Positions 32,822 through 40,722 of a stretch of 46,319 nucleotides of DNA are shown in pieces. The translations under genes were made by a program, and so were the position numbers. The DNA comes from Bacteroidia bacterium 43-41 (GTDB lineage Bacteria > Bacteroidota > Bacteroidia > Bacteroidales > Dysgonomonadaceae). Each line of letters begins with the position of its first letter. Within the stretch, counting starts at the first letter, position 1. The notes under the pieces were generated by a model. That model was not told the DNA's origin. It ran no database searches and saw nothing but the letters and a program-made list of their open reading frames with translations. The DNA lies in NCBI GenBank assembly GCA_001898165.1, contig MKTD01000062.1:1-46319 (forward strand), given 5' to 3'.

Positions 32822-32870
32822 TTGACTTTTGTAATTTCGTCACTACATTTGTGAGTGATTATTCACTTAC
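32822..32870 (+). promoter_or_regulatory. Promoter with TetR-type operator, copy A
   Basis: TTG (32822-32824), 19 bases, TACATTTG (32844-32851), then the dyad GTGAGTGATT/ATTCACTTAC (32851-32870) covering the expected transcription start. The same layout recurs at 35420-35468. It precedes the 33143-35408 operon with a leader of nearly 290 bases. Confidence 0.7.
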
Positions 32871-33142
32871 TTTCTGAAGTGTAAATTATTTGAATGTTGT
32901 CTTCGTATTCATCTTGCGTTGGGATCTCTAAGAATAAAAAAAGTAGTTTTGCTTCTAACAGATGTACCCGTTTTCTTGAATTAGCCCTGAAAAAGTTGGT
33001 AATATGTAGAAACTACCGATCGTTTCCAAGATAAATGTGAATTTAATAATCTAGGTTCCACGTATATTCGATTACGGCTAAATTTATGAGTAGTTGACAC
33101 ATGCGAAAGTTGAGTTAATAATAATATTACAACAGCATTTCT
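32871..33142 (+). other. Long untranslated leader before the thioredoxin-fold gene
   Basis: No gene is seen. The AT-rich leader contains CATGCGAAAGTTGA (about 33098-33111), the exact complement of the left tip of the palindromic repeat copy 1, possibly a decayed fragment. It also shares a TTTCCAAGATA string with that repeat. Confidence 0.35.
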
Positions 33143-33580
33143 ATGTCGTATAAAGTCTTTCAACTAGAACCCTGGCATTTCATTGTCGCTACAGTGATGT
33201 TTTACATCCTTACCGTGATTATTTCCGAGGTCAGGATGAAACAAATGCCTTTGGCATCAGCGGAAACAAATTTAATTGAACTGAATGGAATAAAATTTGA
33301 AGACGATAACATTCGTTTTGTTTTTTTCCATGACAGCAACTCGATACTTTGCAGGAAAATGAGATTCAATATTGAACAGCTCGTTGATAATGAACCTGAT
33401 ATAATTTATTTTTACTCGATAGACATAAGCAAATACCCAAAAGCTTTTTACGAACACAATGTATCCGGCATTCCTAATATATTGGTTTTTAAGGGAAATA
33501 GAGAAATAAAAAGAATTATGGGAATAGTGTCTTATGAAAATTTAAAGATGATTGTGCAAACATTAAAAGAAGACGTATGA
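33143..33580 (+). CDS. Membrane-anchored thioredoxin-fold protein with SxxC site
   Basis: 145 aa. One N-terminal membrane helix (about 12-29, FIVATVMFYILTVIISEV) is followed by a thioredoxin-like domain. The active-site loop reads FFHDSNSILCRKM: compared with the usual WCxxCKKM the first cysteine is Ser, leaving SILC. The cis-proline segment SGIPNILVFKGNREI is intact. A lone resolving Cys would not support normal dithiol exchange, so it may bind partners or act with another thiol. It is the first gene of an operator-preceded three-gene unit; its stop overlaps the next start (ATGA). Confidence 0.75.
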   Translation: MSYKVFQLEPWHFIVATVMFYILTVIISEVRMKQMPLASAETNLIELNGIKFEDDNIRFVFFHDSNSILCRKMRFNIEQLVDNEPDIIYFYSIDISKYPKAFYEHNVSGIPNILVFKGNREIKRIMGIVSYENLKMIVQTLKEDV

Positions 33581-33813
33581 AGCGAGCATATGCGTTTTTA
33601 AAAGAAAATTTATTTGCCCTTTTATTTACGGTGTCAGGAATAATAATAGCCTACATTTACTGGGTTAACTGGGGTATGTATTACGGCACGCTCCCTCTCT
33701 CTTCGGAGTGTTGGGTAAATTGTACCTATGGGGGATTAATTGGCGGATTATTGGGGAGCAATCTTGCACGACACAATGAGCAGTTGCAAAAACAGAAAAA
33801 TAAGCATGCATGA
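33577..33813 (+). CDS. Small DUF6132-like membrane protein
   Basis: 78 aa with two membrane helices (LFALLFTVSGIIIAYIYWV and YGGLIGGLLGSN). Between them GTLPLSSECWVNCTYGG aligns by eye with the GTCPITSNP..YG loop of DUF6132 proteins, but the usual cysteine after GT is Leu and two cysteines appear later instead. The C-terminus is basic and cytoplasmic. Both ends overlap neighbours by ATGA, so it is co-translated with the thioredoxin-fold protein and the glycosyltransferase. Function unknown. Confidence 0.65.
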   Translation: MKRAYAFLKENLFALLFTVSGIIIAYIYWVNWGMYYGTLPLSSECWVNCTYGGLIGGLLGSNLARHNEQLQKQKNKHA

Positions 33814-35408
33814 AGAATAAATATATCTATTTAATCTGGTTTATCGCCCTGTTACCCACGATGATTTTACGCGATTTCACACCCAAAAATGAGTTGCGTT
33901 ACTTAAGCATTGTCGATGAAGCACTTCGCAATGGGAATATCTTCACTTTTACCAACCAGAGTGAAATTTACGCGGATAAACCTCCTCTCCATTTCTGGCT
34001 GATGATGATCGGGAAGATAATTTTGGGTGAACACCGGATGTGGTATTATTCACTGTTATCGATTATCCCGGCATTTGTTGTACTGATAACCCTGTCGAAA
34101 TGGATCCGCAGAGAAGACGAGAAAAGCGGCCTGATTAAGAATAGTGGAATAACAACCTCGCTGATGCTGATGACTACAGGGTTATTTACCGGTGTCACCC
34201 TGGTCGTCCGTATGGATATGCTGATGAACATGTTCATTGTTTTATCCTTGTACACTTTTTATAAAATGTTTCAGGGAGAAGGCCGGAAGCGAGACGAATG
34301 GCTGTTTCCGGTGTTCGTTTTTCTGGCACTTTTTTCAAAAGGGCCATTGGGCATTTTGATTCCTTTTGTTTCAACCACCCTGTTTTTACTTTATCGTAAG
34401 AGATTATCCAATTTTAAAAAGTACTGGGGATGGAAGAGCCTTCTGATTATTTTGACAGGCTGCATTATCTGGTTCGCGGGAGTCTATCTTGAAGGCGGAA
34501 ACGAATACATCAATGACCTGTTGGTCCACCAGACTATAGGCCGGGGAATCAACTCTTTTCACCATAAAGAACCTTTTTACTACTATGCGATTTCTATTTG
34601 GTATTCATTGGCACCCTGGTCACTATTAACAATAGGGCTCATTGTTGCCGGTTTATATAAAAAAAAGATAAACAGTGTGTCGGAGAAATTTTTTGTTACA
34701 ATAATCCTATCTACACTGGCGTTGTTGTCCCTAATCAGCTCTAAACTGGAAGTCTATTCACTACCGGTAATTCCCTTTATCATAGGCCTCTCCGTCTTAC
34801 TTATTAAAAAATTCAACCTGCAAGGCCGATGGATCAGATTAACTATAGCCATTCCAGCAGTGGCGTTGGCCTTTTCACTTCCGGTTGTTTTTTATCTAAA
34901 CGTTGCCAAAGGGATGCAATATCTGGGTAATTGGCTCATTTATGCAGGAGCAGGGATATGCACGCTCACCGGACTATTCTCCTTTTATCTTATGTATCTG
35001 AAAAGAGATACCTACAAATCCATAAATACCCTGGCATTGGGGCTCTTGTTGACCGTCTTCATCATCGGATGGTCTATGCCGCAACTGAACAGCCAGCTTG
35101 GATGGAGAAATCTGTGCGAAAAAGCGGGAGAATTATCGAAGGAGCGTCAAATTCCGGACTATTGGGTGTATAACATCTCACGTGCCGAAAACATGGATGT
35201 TTACCTCGGAAAAGACATTATAAAAAAAAGCAGGGAGGATATCCTCAAAGGGCCGCTAAAAAACAGGCTACTCATACTACAGTCCAAAGATATAAAAAAA
35301 GATCCGGAGATACGCTCTGCCGTACAGAACGGAGAACAATACAGGATAGGAAGGTACAGGATTGTGGTCTTTTACAACGTTAATAAACCGGAAAGTTGCG
35401 TTAAATAA
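33810..35408 (+). CDS. ArnT/PMT-like (GT39/GT83) integral membrane glycosyltransferase
   Basis: 532 aa. About 11-12 membrane helices in the first 430 residues, then a soluble C-terminal domain. The first periplasmic loop has FTPKNELRYLSIVDEAL and YADKPPLHFWLMM, matching the (D)E..RY and KPPLYYWL motifs of ArnT-type transferases that use polyprenyl-phosphate-linked sugars. The Asp normally preceding the Glu is Asn here, which I believe is usual in Bacteroidota homologues. It probably adds a sugar to lipid A or another envelope lipid from the periplasmic side. It is the last gene of the operator A unit. Confidence 0.85.
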   Translation: MKNKYIYLIWFIALLPTMILRDFTPKNELRYLSIVDEALRNGNIFTFTNQSEIYADKPPLHFWLMMIGKIILGEHRMWYYSLLSIIPAFVVLITLSKWIRREDEKSGLIKNSGITTSLMLMTTGLFTGVTLVVRMDMLMNMFIVLSLYTFYKMFQGEGRKRDEWLFPVFVFLALFSKGPLGILIPFVSTTLFLLYRKRLSNFKKYWGWKSLLIILTGCIIWFAGVYLEGGNEYINDLLVHQTIGRGINSFHHKEPFYYYAISIWYSLAPWSLLTIGLIVAGLYKKKINSVSEKFFVTIILSTLALLSLISSKLEVYSLPVIPFIIGLSVLLIKKFNLQGRWIRLTIAIPAVALAFSLPVVFYLNVAKGMQYLGNWLIYAGAGICTLTGLFSFYLMYLKRDTYKSINTLALGLLLTVFIIGWSMPQLNSQLGWRNLCEKAGELSKERQIPDYWVYNISRAENMDVYLGKDIIKKSREDILKGPLKNRLLILQSKDIKKDPEIRSAVQNGEQYRIGRYRIVVFYNVNKPESCVK

Positions 35409-35419
35409 TTCAAAATATG

Positions 35420-35468
35420 TTGCATTTTTTAATTTCGATTGTATCTTTGTGAGTGATTGCTCACTTAC
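35420..35468 (+). promoter_or_regulatory. Promoter with TetR-type operator, copy B
   Basis: TTG (35420-35422), 19 bases, TATCTTTG (35442-35449), then dyad GTGAGTGATT/GCTCACTTAC (35449-35468). Spacer, -7 box and operator align base for base with copy A, including the shared TAATTTCG in the spacer. It precedes the operon that contains the tetR gene. Confidence 0.75.
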
Positions 35469-35543
35469 TTATTACGAAATAAATTAATCGACCGTCATTT
35501 TATGCTTGAAATCAGGAGAATAAGAAAAATAATCGGAATTTTA

Positions 35544-35563
35544 GTTAGTGGTTATTCACTTAC
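35544..35563 (+). promoter_or_regulatory. TetR-type operator, copy C
   Basis: GTTAGTGGTT/ATTCACTTAC dyad, 95 bases downstream of copy B and within a tandem duplication. The adjoining -7 position reads AATTTTAG, so this copy has probably lost promoter function while keeping the binding site. Confidence 0.6.
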
Positions 35564-35604
35564 TTTATACGATATAAATTATTCATCCATCAGTTTATGT
35601 TTGC

Positions 35605-35955
35605 ATGTTGAAAATGGAGAAAAATAATCGGGATATGATTGAAAGGAAAGCATTCTTTATTTCCGGGGAGAGACTCACCAGTATTGAGCACAAGAAAAAG
35701 ATACTGGTCATTTTTGATATGAGCCAGGATGTGGTCGTTGGTGTAGAGACCGTTGATATAGAGGACAAATTCGTTTCAACCGAAGAGCTGTTGCTCTTTC
35801 TTCAAAAAAAATATATTCGCGTAATTTATGTTTCGGAAATAGACAGTAAAACGGAAAATTTATTTTTAGACTCCGGCCTGGTCGTGAAAACGTCCTTGAC
35901 GATAAAGAACGACAAACTGTTTAATTCGCTCTATTTATCTCCTCCGATTTTCTGA
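35605..35955 (+). CDS. Hypothetical 116-aa protein, possibly NifX/NifB-C-like fold
   Basis: 116 aa; alternative starts at 35614 and 35635. No signal peptide. An alternating beta/alpha pattern ends ELLLFLQKKYIRVIYVSEIDSKTENLFLDSGLVVKT. This resembles the part of dinitrogenase-cofactor-binding (NifX/NifB C-terminal) folds in which a helix precedes a V-I strand and a final glycine-containing turn. Resemblance is weak and no Fe-S or cofactor ligands are obvious. It is the first gene after operators B and C; its first codons lie in the duplicated segment. Confidence 0.6.
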   Translation: MLKMEKNNRDMIERKAFFISGERLTSIEHKKKILVIFDMSQDVVVGVETVDIEDKFVSTEELLLFLQKKYIRVIYVSEIDSKTENLFLDSGLVVKTSLTIKNDKLFNSLYLSPPIF

Positions 35956-36036
35956 AAATATATAAACAGTATAGAAATAAAATTTCCGGTATATAAATCA
36001 ACTTATTCAATTATTAAAAAAAAATCAAAAGTCTCA

Positions 36037-36681
36037 ATGAACACTACGATCTTACAAAGTACGCTTCTGGCATGGGTTGTCTTCTTCGGTACAAATCTAT
36101 CTGCCCAAACCGAGGAGTGGAAAACCGCACTCAGTAAAAATGGCAAAATAACGACGAAGTACAATTTTTCGTCGCGGATAAATGAAGACAACGATAAAGT
36201 CCCTGTAGTAAAAACTATTACAACAACAACAGAAAATATCGGTATTGACAACTGTATCGCATTAATGAAAAATATTGCAAAGCATAAAGATTTCCGCGGA
36301 GAAAAGTCAAGTAAGCTCATCAACAAGATCTCAGAAAATGAATGGTCCATCTATTATTATAGCGATGGAACGCTGCTTACCCCGGCAGTGGATGGTTCCT
36401 ACCGAATGATTTTTGTAGAAGACAGGCAAAATAAAACGGCCACGTTTACTCTTACGGCAGACCCGACATTGATTGAAAAGACGGACATGGTCCGTTTGAC
36501 TTATGCAAAAGAGATCTATTCATTTAAAGAGGTAGGAGGGAATCAATTGGAAATAACCATCAAAACTACGGTTTCGCCGGGATTTAAAGTACCGTCTATG
36601 ATGTTGAAAAAGGCATTTCCCAAAAAATCTCTCGAAAATATGGAAAAATTCCTTGAAGCGGCAAAAAAGGAAATACCTTGA
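36037..36681 (+). CDS. Secreted START-like lipid-binding domain protein
   Basis: 214 aa. Signal peptide cut after LSAQ (about residue 24). The mature part begins EEWKTALSKNGKITTKYNF and continues with TTTTENIGIDNCIALMKNIAKHKDF, then ENEWSIYYYSDGTLLTPAVDGSYRMIF. This follows the order of START domains (W..KNGI..Y, a helix, then the wet YY..PWPV-type strand), and it ends in a long amphipathic helix. START domains bind single lipids in a helix-grip cavity. A periplasmic lipid carrier for the exporter encoded downstream is inferred. The stop is close to the tetR gene start. Confidence 0.6.
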   Translation: MNTTILQSTLLAWVVFFGTNLSAQTEEWKTALSKNGKITTKYNFSSRINEDNDKVPVVKTITTTTENIGIDNCIALMKNIAKHKDFRGEKSSKLINKISENEWSIYYYSDGTLLTPAVDGSYRMIFVEDRQNKTATFTLTADPTLIEKTDMVRLTYAKEIYSFKEVGGNQLEITIKTTVSPGFKVPSMMLKKAFPKKSLENMEKFLEAAKKEIP

Positions 36682-36740
36682 TTGTGGGACTTTTGACGGG
36701 CAGGGATTGGATAATTTTTATACATACTCTAAAAGAAGGA

Positions 36741-37346
36741 ATGATGATAGTACCAATGAACATTAAACCGAGGCAGTTGGAAATTATTGAAGCAACCGGA
36801 AAGCTGCTTACAACATCCGGTATAAACGGCCTGACAATAAAAAACCTGGCCTATGAAATGAATTTCTCGGAGAGCGCTCTTTACAGGCATTTTTCCAGCA
36901 AAGAAGAGATCATTGTCACTCTGTTGAACTATTTAAATGAAAATGTAAACAAAATCTTTAAAGAGTCTCCCATATCGGGTGTTTTTGAAAAAGATTTTAC
37001 TGCTCTTTTCAAGGAACTGACGTACTACTTTAAAGAGAATCCGTTCTATGTTGTCGTAGTATTTTCAGAAGGCCTTATAAATGAGAGTGCCCGGATAGGT
37101 GAAAAGATTATACAATTAATGGATAGCCTGACAAAACACGCCCAGGCAATTATAAAGGAAGGGCAGGAGAAGGATCTGATAACCCGTTCGCTTACGTCGG
37201 AACAGGTCGTGCAAATCATCATCCCCGCATTCCGGCATCAAATGTTCAGATGGAAGATAAGCAATTTTGAATCGGACATAACACAGAGCATTGAATCCTT
37301 GTCCGGTTCATTGTTGGAACTTCTGAAGAGACGCTCAGAACAGTAA
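36741..37346 (+). CDS. TetR/AcrR family transcriptional regulator
   Basis: About 201 aa from ATG 36741; ATG 36744 and 36756 are also possible, and AAGAAGGA ends right before 36741, favouring 36744 or 36756. The DNA-binding domain is clear: IIEATGKLLTTSGINGLTIKNLAYEMNFSESALYRHFSSKEEII. The ligand domain is all-helical (about 75-195) with FKENPFYVVVVFSEGLINE. It probably binds the dyads at 32851, 35449 and 35544 and so controls its own operon and the glycosyltransferase operon. Inducer unknown. Confidence 0.9.
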   Translation: MMIVPMNIKPRQLEIIEATGKLLTTSGINGLTIKNLAYEMNFSESALYRHFSSKEEIIVTLLNYLNENVNKIFKESPISGVFEKDFTALFKELTYYFKENPFYVVVVFSEGLINESARIGEKIIQLMDSLTKHAQAIIKEGQEKDLITRSLTSEQVVQIIIPAFRHQMFRWKISNFESDITQSIESLSGSLLELLKRRSEQ

Positions 37347-37384
37347 TACGCTCATTACAATAACCAAATAAAACAGATAAAAAT

Positions 37385-38665
37385 ATGAACTTAAAAACAT
37401 TCCTCTTATTGGTGGGATTGATCGGACTAAACAGCATGCTTGTACCTGCCCAGGTCATCACACTGAATGAGATTCAAAAGATGGCGGAAGCAAATTACCC
37501 GGCCATAGCGCGATACGACATCATTGAGAAAACAAAGGATTTCAGCATCGCGAATGCTAACCGGGGGTTTCTGCCGCAGGGCACAGTGAGTGCCCTGGCT
37601 ACCTGGCAGTCAGACGTAACCCATATCGATATTGATTTGCCGGAAGGGATGCCGCCCCTCGAAATTCCCGTTCCCGACCAGGATCAATACCGGGTGGTAG
37701 CCGAACTGAACCAGCTTATATGGGACGGAGGCAATATCTCAGCCCAGAAAAAAAGTCTGAAAGCCGGTGCGGAAGTAGAAAAGAAGCAGTTGGACACAGA
37801 GGTTTACGCCCTGAGGGAGCGGGTAAATAATCTCTATTTCGGCATTCTGCTGATGAAGGGAAACCTGCAGCAACATGAGATCCTGGAAAATGAACTGCAG
37901 CGCAACTACGATAACGTGCAAACCTATGTGCAAAACGGCGTAGCTAACGAGGTTGACCTGAGTACAGTAAAGGTAGAACAGCTGAAAGCAGGACAACAAC
38001 GGATTCAGTTGGAATCTACGTTAGATGCTTATATACGGATGTTATCCGTGCTCACCGGAGAACCGCTCGAAAAGAATACGACATTTGTAAAACCAAATCC
38101 CGAAGTAGAATTGATATCTCCCATCATCAATCGTCCCGAGTTAAAGATGTTCACCGCACAGGAGGAGGCCGCTGAATCGCAAAAATCGCTCCTGAAAGCC
38201 AAAAATATGCCGAAGTTGTCCGCCTTTGCACAGGGAGGTTACGGAAAACCGGGACTCAACATGTTCGACACCAAATTTTCCCCCTACTTTTTGGGAGGGA
38301 TCCGCCTCTCATGGAACATTGGCAATCTATATACATACAGTAACGATAAGAAGAAGATCGATCTGCAAAAACAGTCGGTGAACACGCAAAAGGAGACTTT
38401 CCTGTATAATCTGAAAGTACAGATACCGCAGCAGCAGTTGGAGATTGAAAAATATAAAAAGACCATGCTGGACGATGACGAGATCATACGCCATCAAACG
38501 CTGATCCGTGAAGCTGCCGAGGTGAAAGTGGAAAACGGCACCCTGACGGTATCCGACCTGATGAAGGAAATCAATGCCGAGGAGGCAGTCAAACAAGCGA
38601 AAACATTGCATGAAATTCAATATCTCATGTCGATCTACTCACTGAAACATACAATAAATCAATAA
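37385..38665 (+). CDS. TolC family outer-membrane channel protein
   Basis: 426 aa. Signal peptide (MNLKTFLLLVGLIGLNSMLVPAQ), then two helical-hairpin repeats (LNEIQKMAEANYPAIARYDII; later KSLLKAKNMPKLSAFAQGGYG) with barrel strands between them. The end of the second repeat reads VENGTLTVSDLMKEINAEEAVKQAK, the TolC tip. It supplies the outer-membrane exit for the ABC exporter encoded next. Between this gene and hlyD lies copy 2 of the palindromic repeat, starting 12 bases after the stop. Confidence 0.9.
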   Translation: MNLKTFLLLVGLIGLNSMLVPAQVITLNEIQKMAEANYPAIARYDIIEKTKDFSIANANRGFLPQGTVSALATWQSDVTHIDIDLPEGMPPLEIPVPDQDQYRVVAELNQLIWDGGNISAQKKSLKAGAEVEKKQLDTEVYALRERVNNLYFGILLMKGNLQQHEILENELQRNYDNVQTYVQNGVANEVDLSTVKVEQLKAGQQRIQLESTLDAYIRMLSVLTGEPLEKNTTFVKPNPEVELISPIINRPELKMFTAQEEAAESQKSLLKAKNMPKLSAFAQGGYGKPGLNMFDTKFSPYFLGGIRLSWNIGNLYTYSNDKKKIDLQKQSVNTQKETFLYNLKVQIPQQQLEIEKYKKTMLDDDEIIRHQTLIREAAEVKVENGTLTVSDLMKEINAEEAVKQAKTLHEIQYLMSIYSLKHTINQ

Positions 38666-38676
38666 AATAATCTTTC

Positions 38677-38884
38677 AACTTTCGCAAATATCCTTGGATA
38701 GTGCATGCGACTAAAACAGAGACCTTTAGATATTTTACGGGGTACCCATAGCTCGCGATAAACGTAAAAAAGAGTAGTTGTTTGAGCGAAGCGAGTTTTA
38801 CTCTTTTAGTGGCGCGAGCGAGAATGGGTCGCAAAATATTGTCAGACGATGATTTAGTCGCAATCACATAACTTACTAAAATTC
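38677..38884. repeat. Long palindromic interspersed repeat, copy 2
   Basis: A 208-bp element aligning over its whole length with 6059-6265 in the same orientation. Left tip AACTTTCGCA is intact, the right tip has decayed (ACTTACTAAAATT). Inner arms GCTCGCG (38751-38757) and CGCGAGC (38813-38819) pair perfectly; in copy 1 the same arms are GCTCACG and CGTGAGC, a compensated A-T to G-C change. The core GATATTTTACGGGGTACCCATA is nearly unchanged. It is located in a polycistronic unit between tolC and hlyD. Confidence 0.85.
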
Positions 38885-38904
38885 AATAAAAACAACATTA
38901 AACT

Positions 38905-39801
38905 ATGAAACTATTTAAATTACTAACAACATTATCCGCCTTGCTCCTACTCTTTTCATGCAGCAACGGCAAAGGCGACTATGACGCTACCGGATCGTTT
39001 GAAGCAACGGAAATTATCGTCTCATCACAGGCGAATGGACGCATTTTAGAGCTGGGGCTGAATGAGGGAGATCAGCTGGAACAAGGGCAAGAAGTGGGAC
39101 TCATCGACAGCACCCAGCTCTATCTGCAAAAAATGTCCTTGCTCTCCAACGCGAAAGGTGTCCGTGCCCAGCAGCCCGATATAAAAGCGCAGACGGCAGC
39201 ATTACAGGAGCAAATCAAATCATTGGAGCGGGAAAAAGCACGGTTAGGGAGATTGGTTACCGCCAATGCCGCCAATCAGAAACAGCTGGACGACATTGAC
39301 TCCCAATTGGAGGTTGTGAGGAGGCAGCTATCGGCGCTGACATCCACATTACAAAAAAGCAGTGATAATATTTCCGCACAAAGCTCCACGCTCGATATTC
39401 AGGTCGCACAACTGGAAGATCAACTGGACAAGACCCGTATCGTCAGCCCTATTTCGGGGACCGTACTCAACAGATATGCAGAGGCAGGTGAGCTGGCTAC
39501 CATAGGTACTCCCCTATTCAAAATTGCCGATACCGGAATCCTATTCCTGAGGGCCTACGTGACAAATGATCAGCTGGCACAAATCAAACTGAACGGTGAG
39601 GTGACGGTACGGGTTGACGACGGGCACGGCGGAATGAAGTCATACAAGGGCCGGATCAACTGGATATCCGATAAATCGGAGTTTACTCCCAAGACCATTC
39701 AGACCAAGAATGAACGGGCTAACTTAGTGTATGCGCTGAAAATTGCCGTCCCGAACGATGGTTTCCTGAAGATCGGCATGTATGGAGAGGTTAAGCTTTA
39801 A
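38905..39801 (+). CDS. HlyD/YbhG-like membrane fusion lipoprotein
   Basis: 298 aa. Signal peptide with lipobox LLLFSC (about residue 20). The split lipoyl domain is seen as SSQANGRILELGLNEGDQLEQGQ and RIVSPISGTVLNRYAEAGELATIG. The intervening helical hairpin is rich in Gln/Leu heptads (about 75-170), and a beta-barrel domain with FLRAYVTNDQLAQIKLNGEV follows. Lipid attachment replaces the membrane helix of classical HlyD. It bridges the ABC permeases and TolC. It begins 20 bases after the palindromic repeat and 12 bases before the first ATPase gene. Confidence 0.9.
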   Translation: MKLFKLLTTLSALLLLFSCSNGKGDYDATGSFEATEIIVSSQANGRILELGLNEGDQLEQGQEVGLIDSTQLYLQKMSLLSNAKGVRAQQPDIKAQTAALQEQIKSLEREKARLGRLVTANAANQKQLDDIDSQLEVVRRQLSALTSTLQKSSDNISAQSSTLDIQVAQLEDQLDKTRIVSPISGTVLNRYAEAGELATIGTPLFKIADTGILFLRAYVTNDQLAQIKLNGEVTVRVDDGHGGMKSYKGRINWISDKSEFTPKTIQTKNERANLVYALKIAVPNDGFLKIGMYGEVKL

Positions 39802-39813
39802 TTTGCAACAAAA

Positions 39814-40719
39814 ATGATTGAAGTAAAGGATTTACATAAAAGTTACGGCAGGCAGGGTAAGGTGAATGCCCTGAACAGCATCTCTTTCACAGTAGATGAC
39901 GGGGAGATATTCGGTGTGATTGGTCCGGACGGTGCCGGGAAATCGTCGCTCTTCCGGATCCTGGCATCGCTGATCCTGCCCGATAGCGGTTCGGCAATAA
40001 TGAATGGGCACGACGTGGTGAAGGATTACCGGAAGATACGACAGATTATCGGTTACATGCCGGGCCGGTTCTCACTCTATCAGGATCTGAGCGTGGAGGA
40101 GAACCTGGTATTTTTCGCCACGCTCTTCAATACAACCGTAGAAGAGAACTACCACCTGATCAAAGATATTTACCAACAAATCGAGCCCTTTAAAAAACGG
40201 CGTGCCGGAGCGCTCTCGGGCGGAATGAAACAGAAGCTGGCCCTTAGCTGCGCACTGATCCATAAACCGGAGATCCTGATCCTGGACGAGCCTACCACAG
40301 GGGTAGACCCGGTCTCAAGAAAGGAGTTCTGGGATATGCTGGGGCGGCTGAAGGAGCAAGGGATCACCATTCTGGTGTCGACAGCATATATGGATGAAGC
40401 GAGCCGTTGCGACAGGATAGCGCTGATCCGTGAAGGGGAATTTATTGGAAGCGACACCCCGCAAGGAATCATTGATGATTATCCGGAGATACTCTGGGCA
40501 GTGGAAGGAACCGGCATGTCGGCACTGCTCGGTGAGCTGCGCGCTCACGATAAGGTAAAGAGCAGTTTCGCGTTTGGCGACAAGATTCACATCACCGTAG
40601 AAAAAAGCCTGCAGACGGAAGAGTTGAAGCGATACCTGGCGAACAAAAAATTCAACGACGTACGTATCGCTCCCATAGCACCCACTGTGGAGGATTGTTT
40701 TATGGCATTGACAAGTTAG
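39814..40719 (+). CDS. ABC transporter ATP-binding protein (YbhF N-half-like)
   Basis: 301 aa. Walker A is GPDGAGKSSLF (Asp in place of the usual Asn), signature LSGGMKQKLALS, Walker B ILILDEPTTGVDP, and the H-loop region reads STAYMDEASRCD, with Ala-Tyr where the switch His is usual. A C-terminal extension of about 70 residues follows the nucleotide-binding fold. The same Walker A and switch variants are, from memory, found in the N-terminal half of E. coli YbhF. Here the two halves are separate genes; this one precedes the second ATPase by three bases. Confidence 0.92.
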   Translation: MIEVKDLHKSYGRQGKVNALNSISFTVDDGEIFGVIGPDGAGKSSLFRILASLILPDSGSAIMNGHDVVKDYRKIRQIIGYMPGRFSLYQDLSVEENLVFFATLFNTTVEENYHLIKDIYQQIEPFKKRRAGALSGGMKQKLALSCALIHKPEILILDEPTTGVDPVSRKEFWDMLGRLKEQGITILVSTAYMDEASRCDRIALIREGEFIGSDTPQGIIDDYPEILWAVEGTGMSALLGELRAHDKVKSSFAFGDKIHITVEKSLQTEELKRYLANKKFNDVRIAPIAPTVEDCFMALTS

Positions 40720-40722
40720 GAC

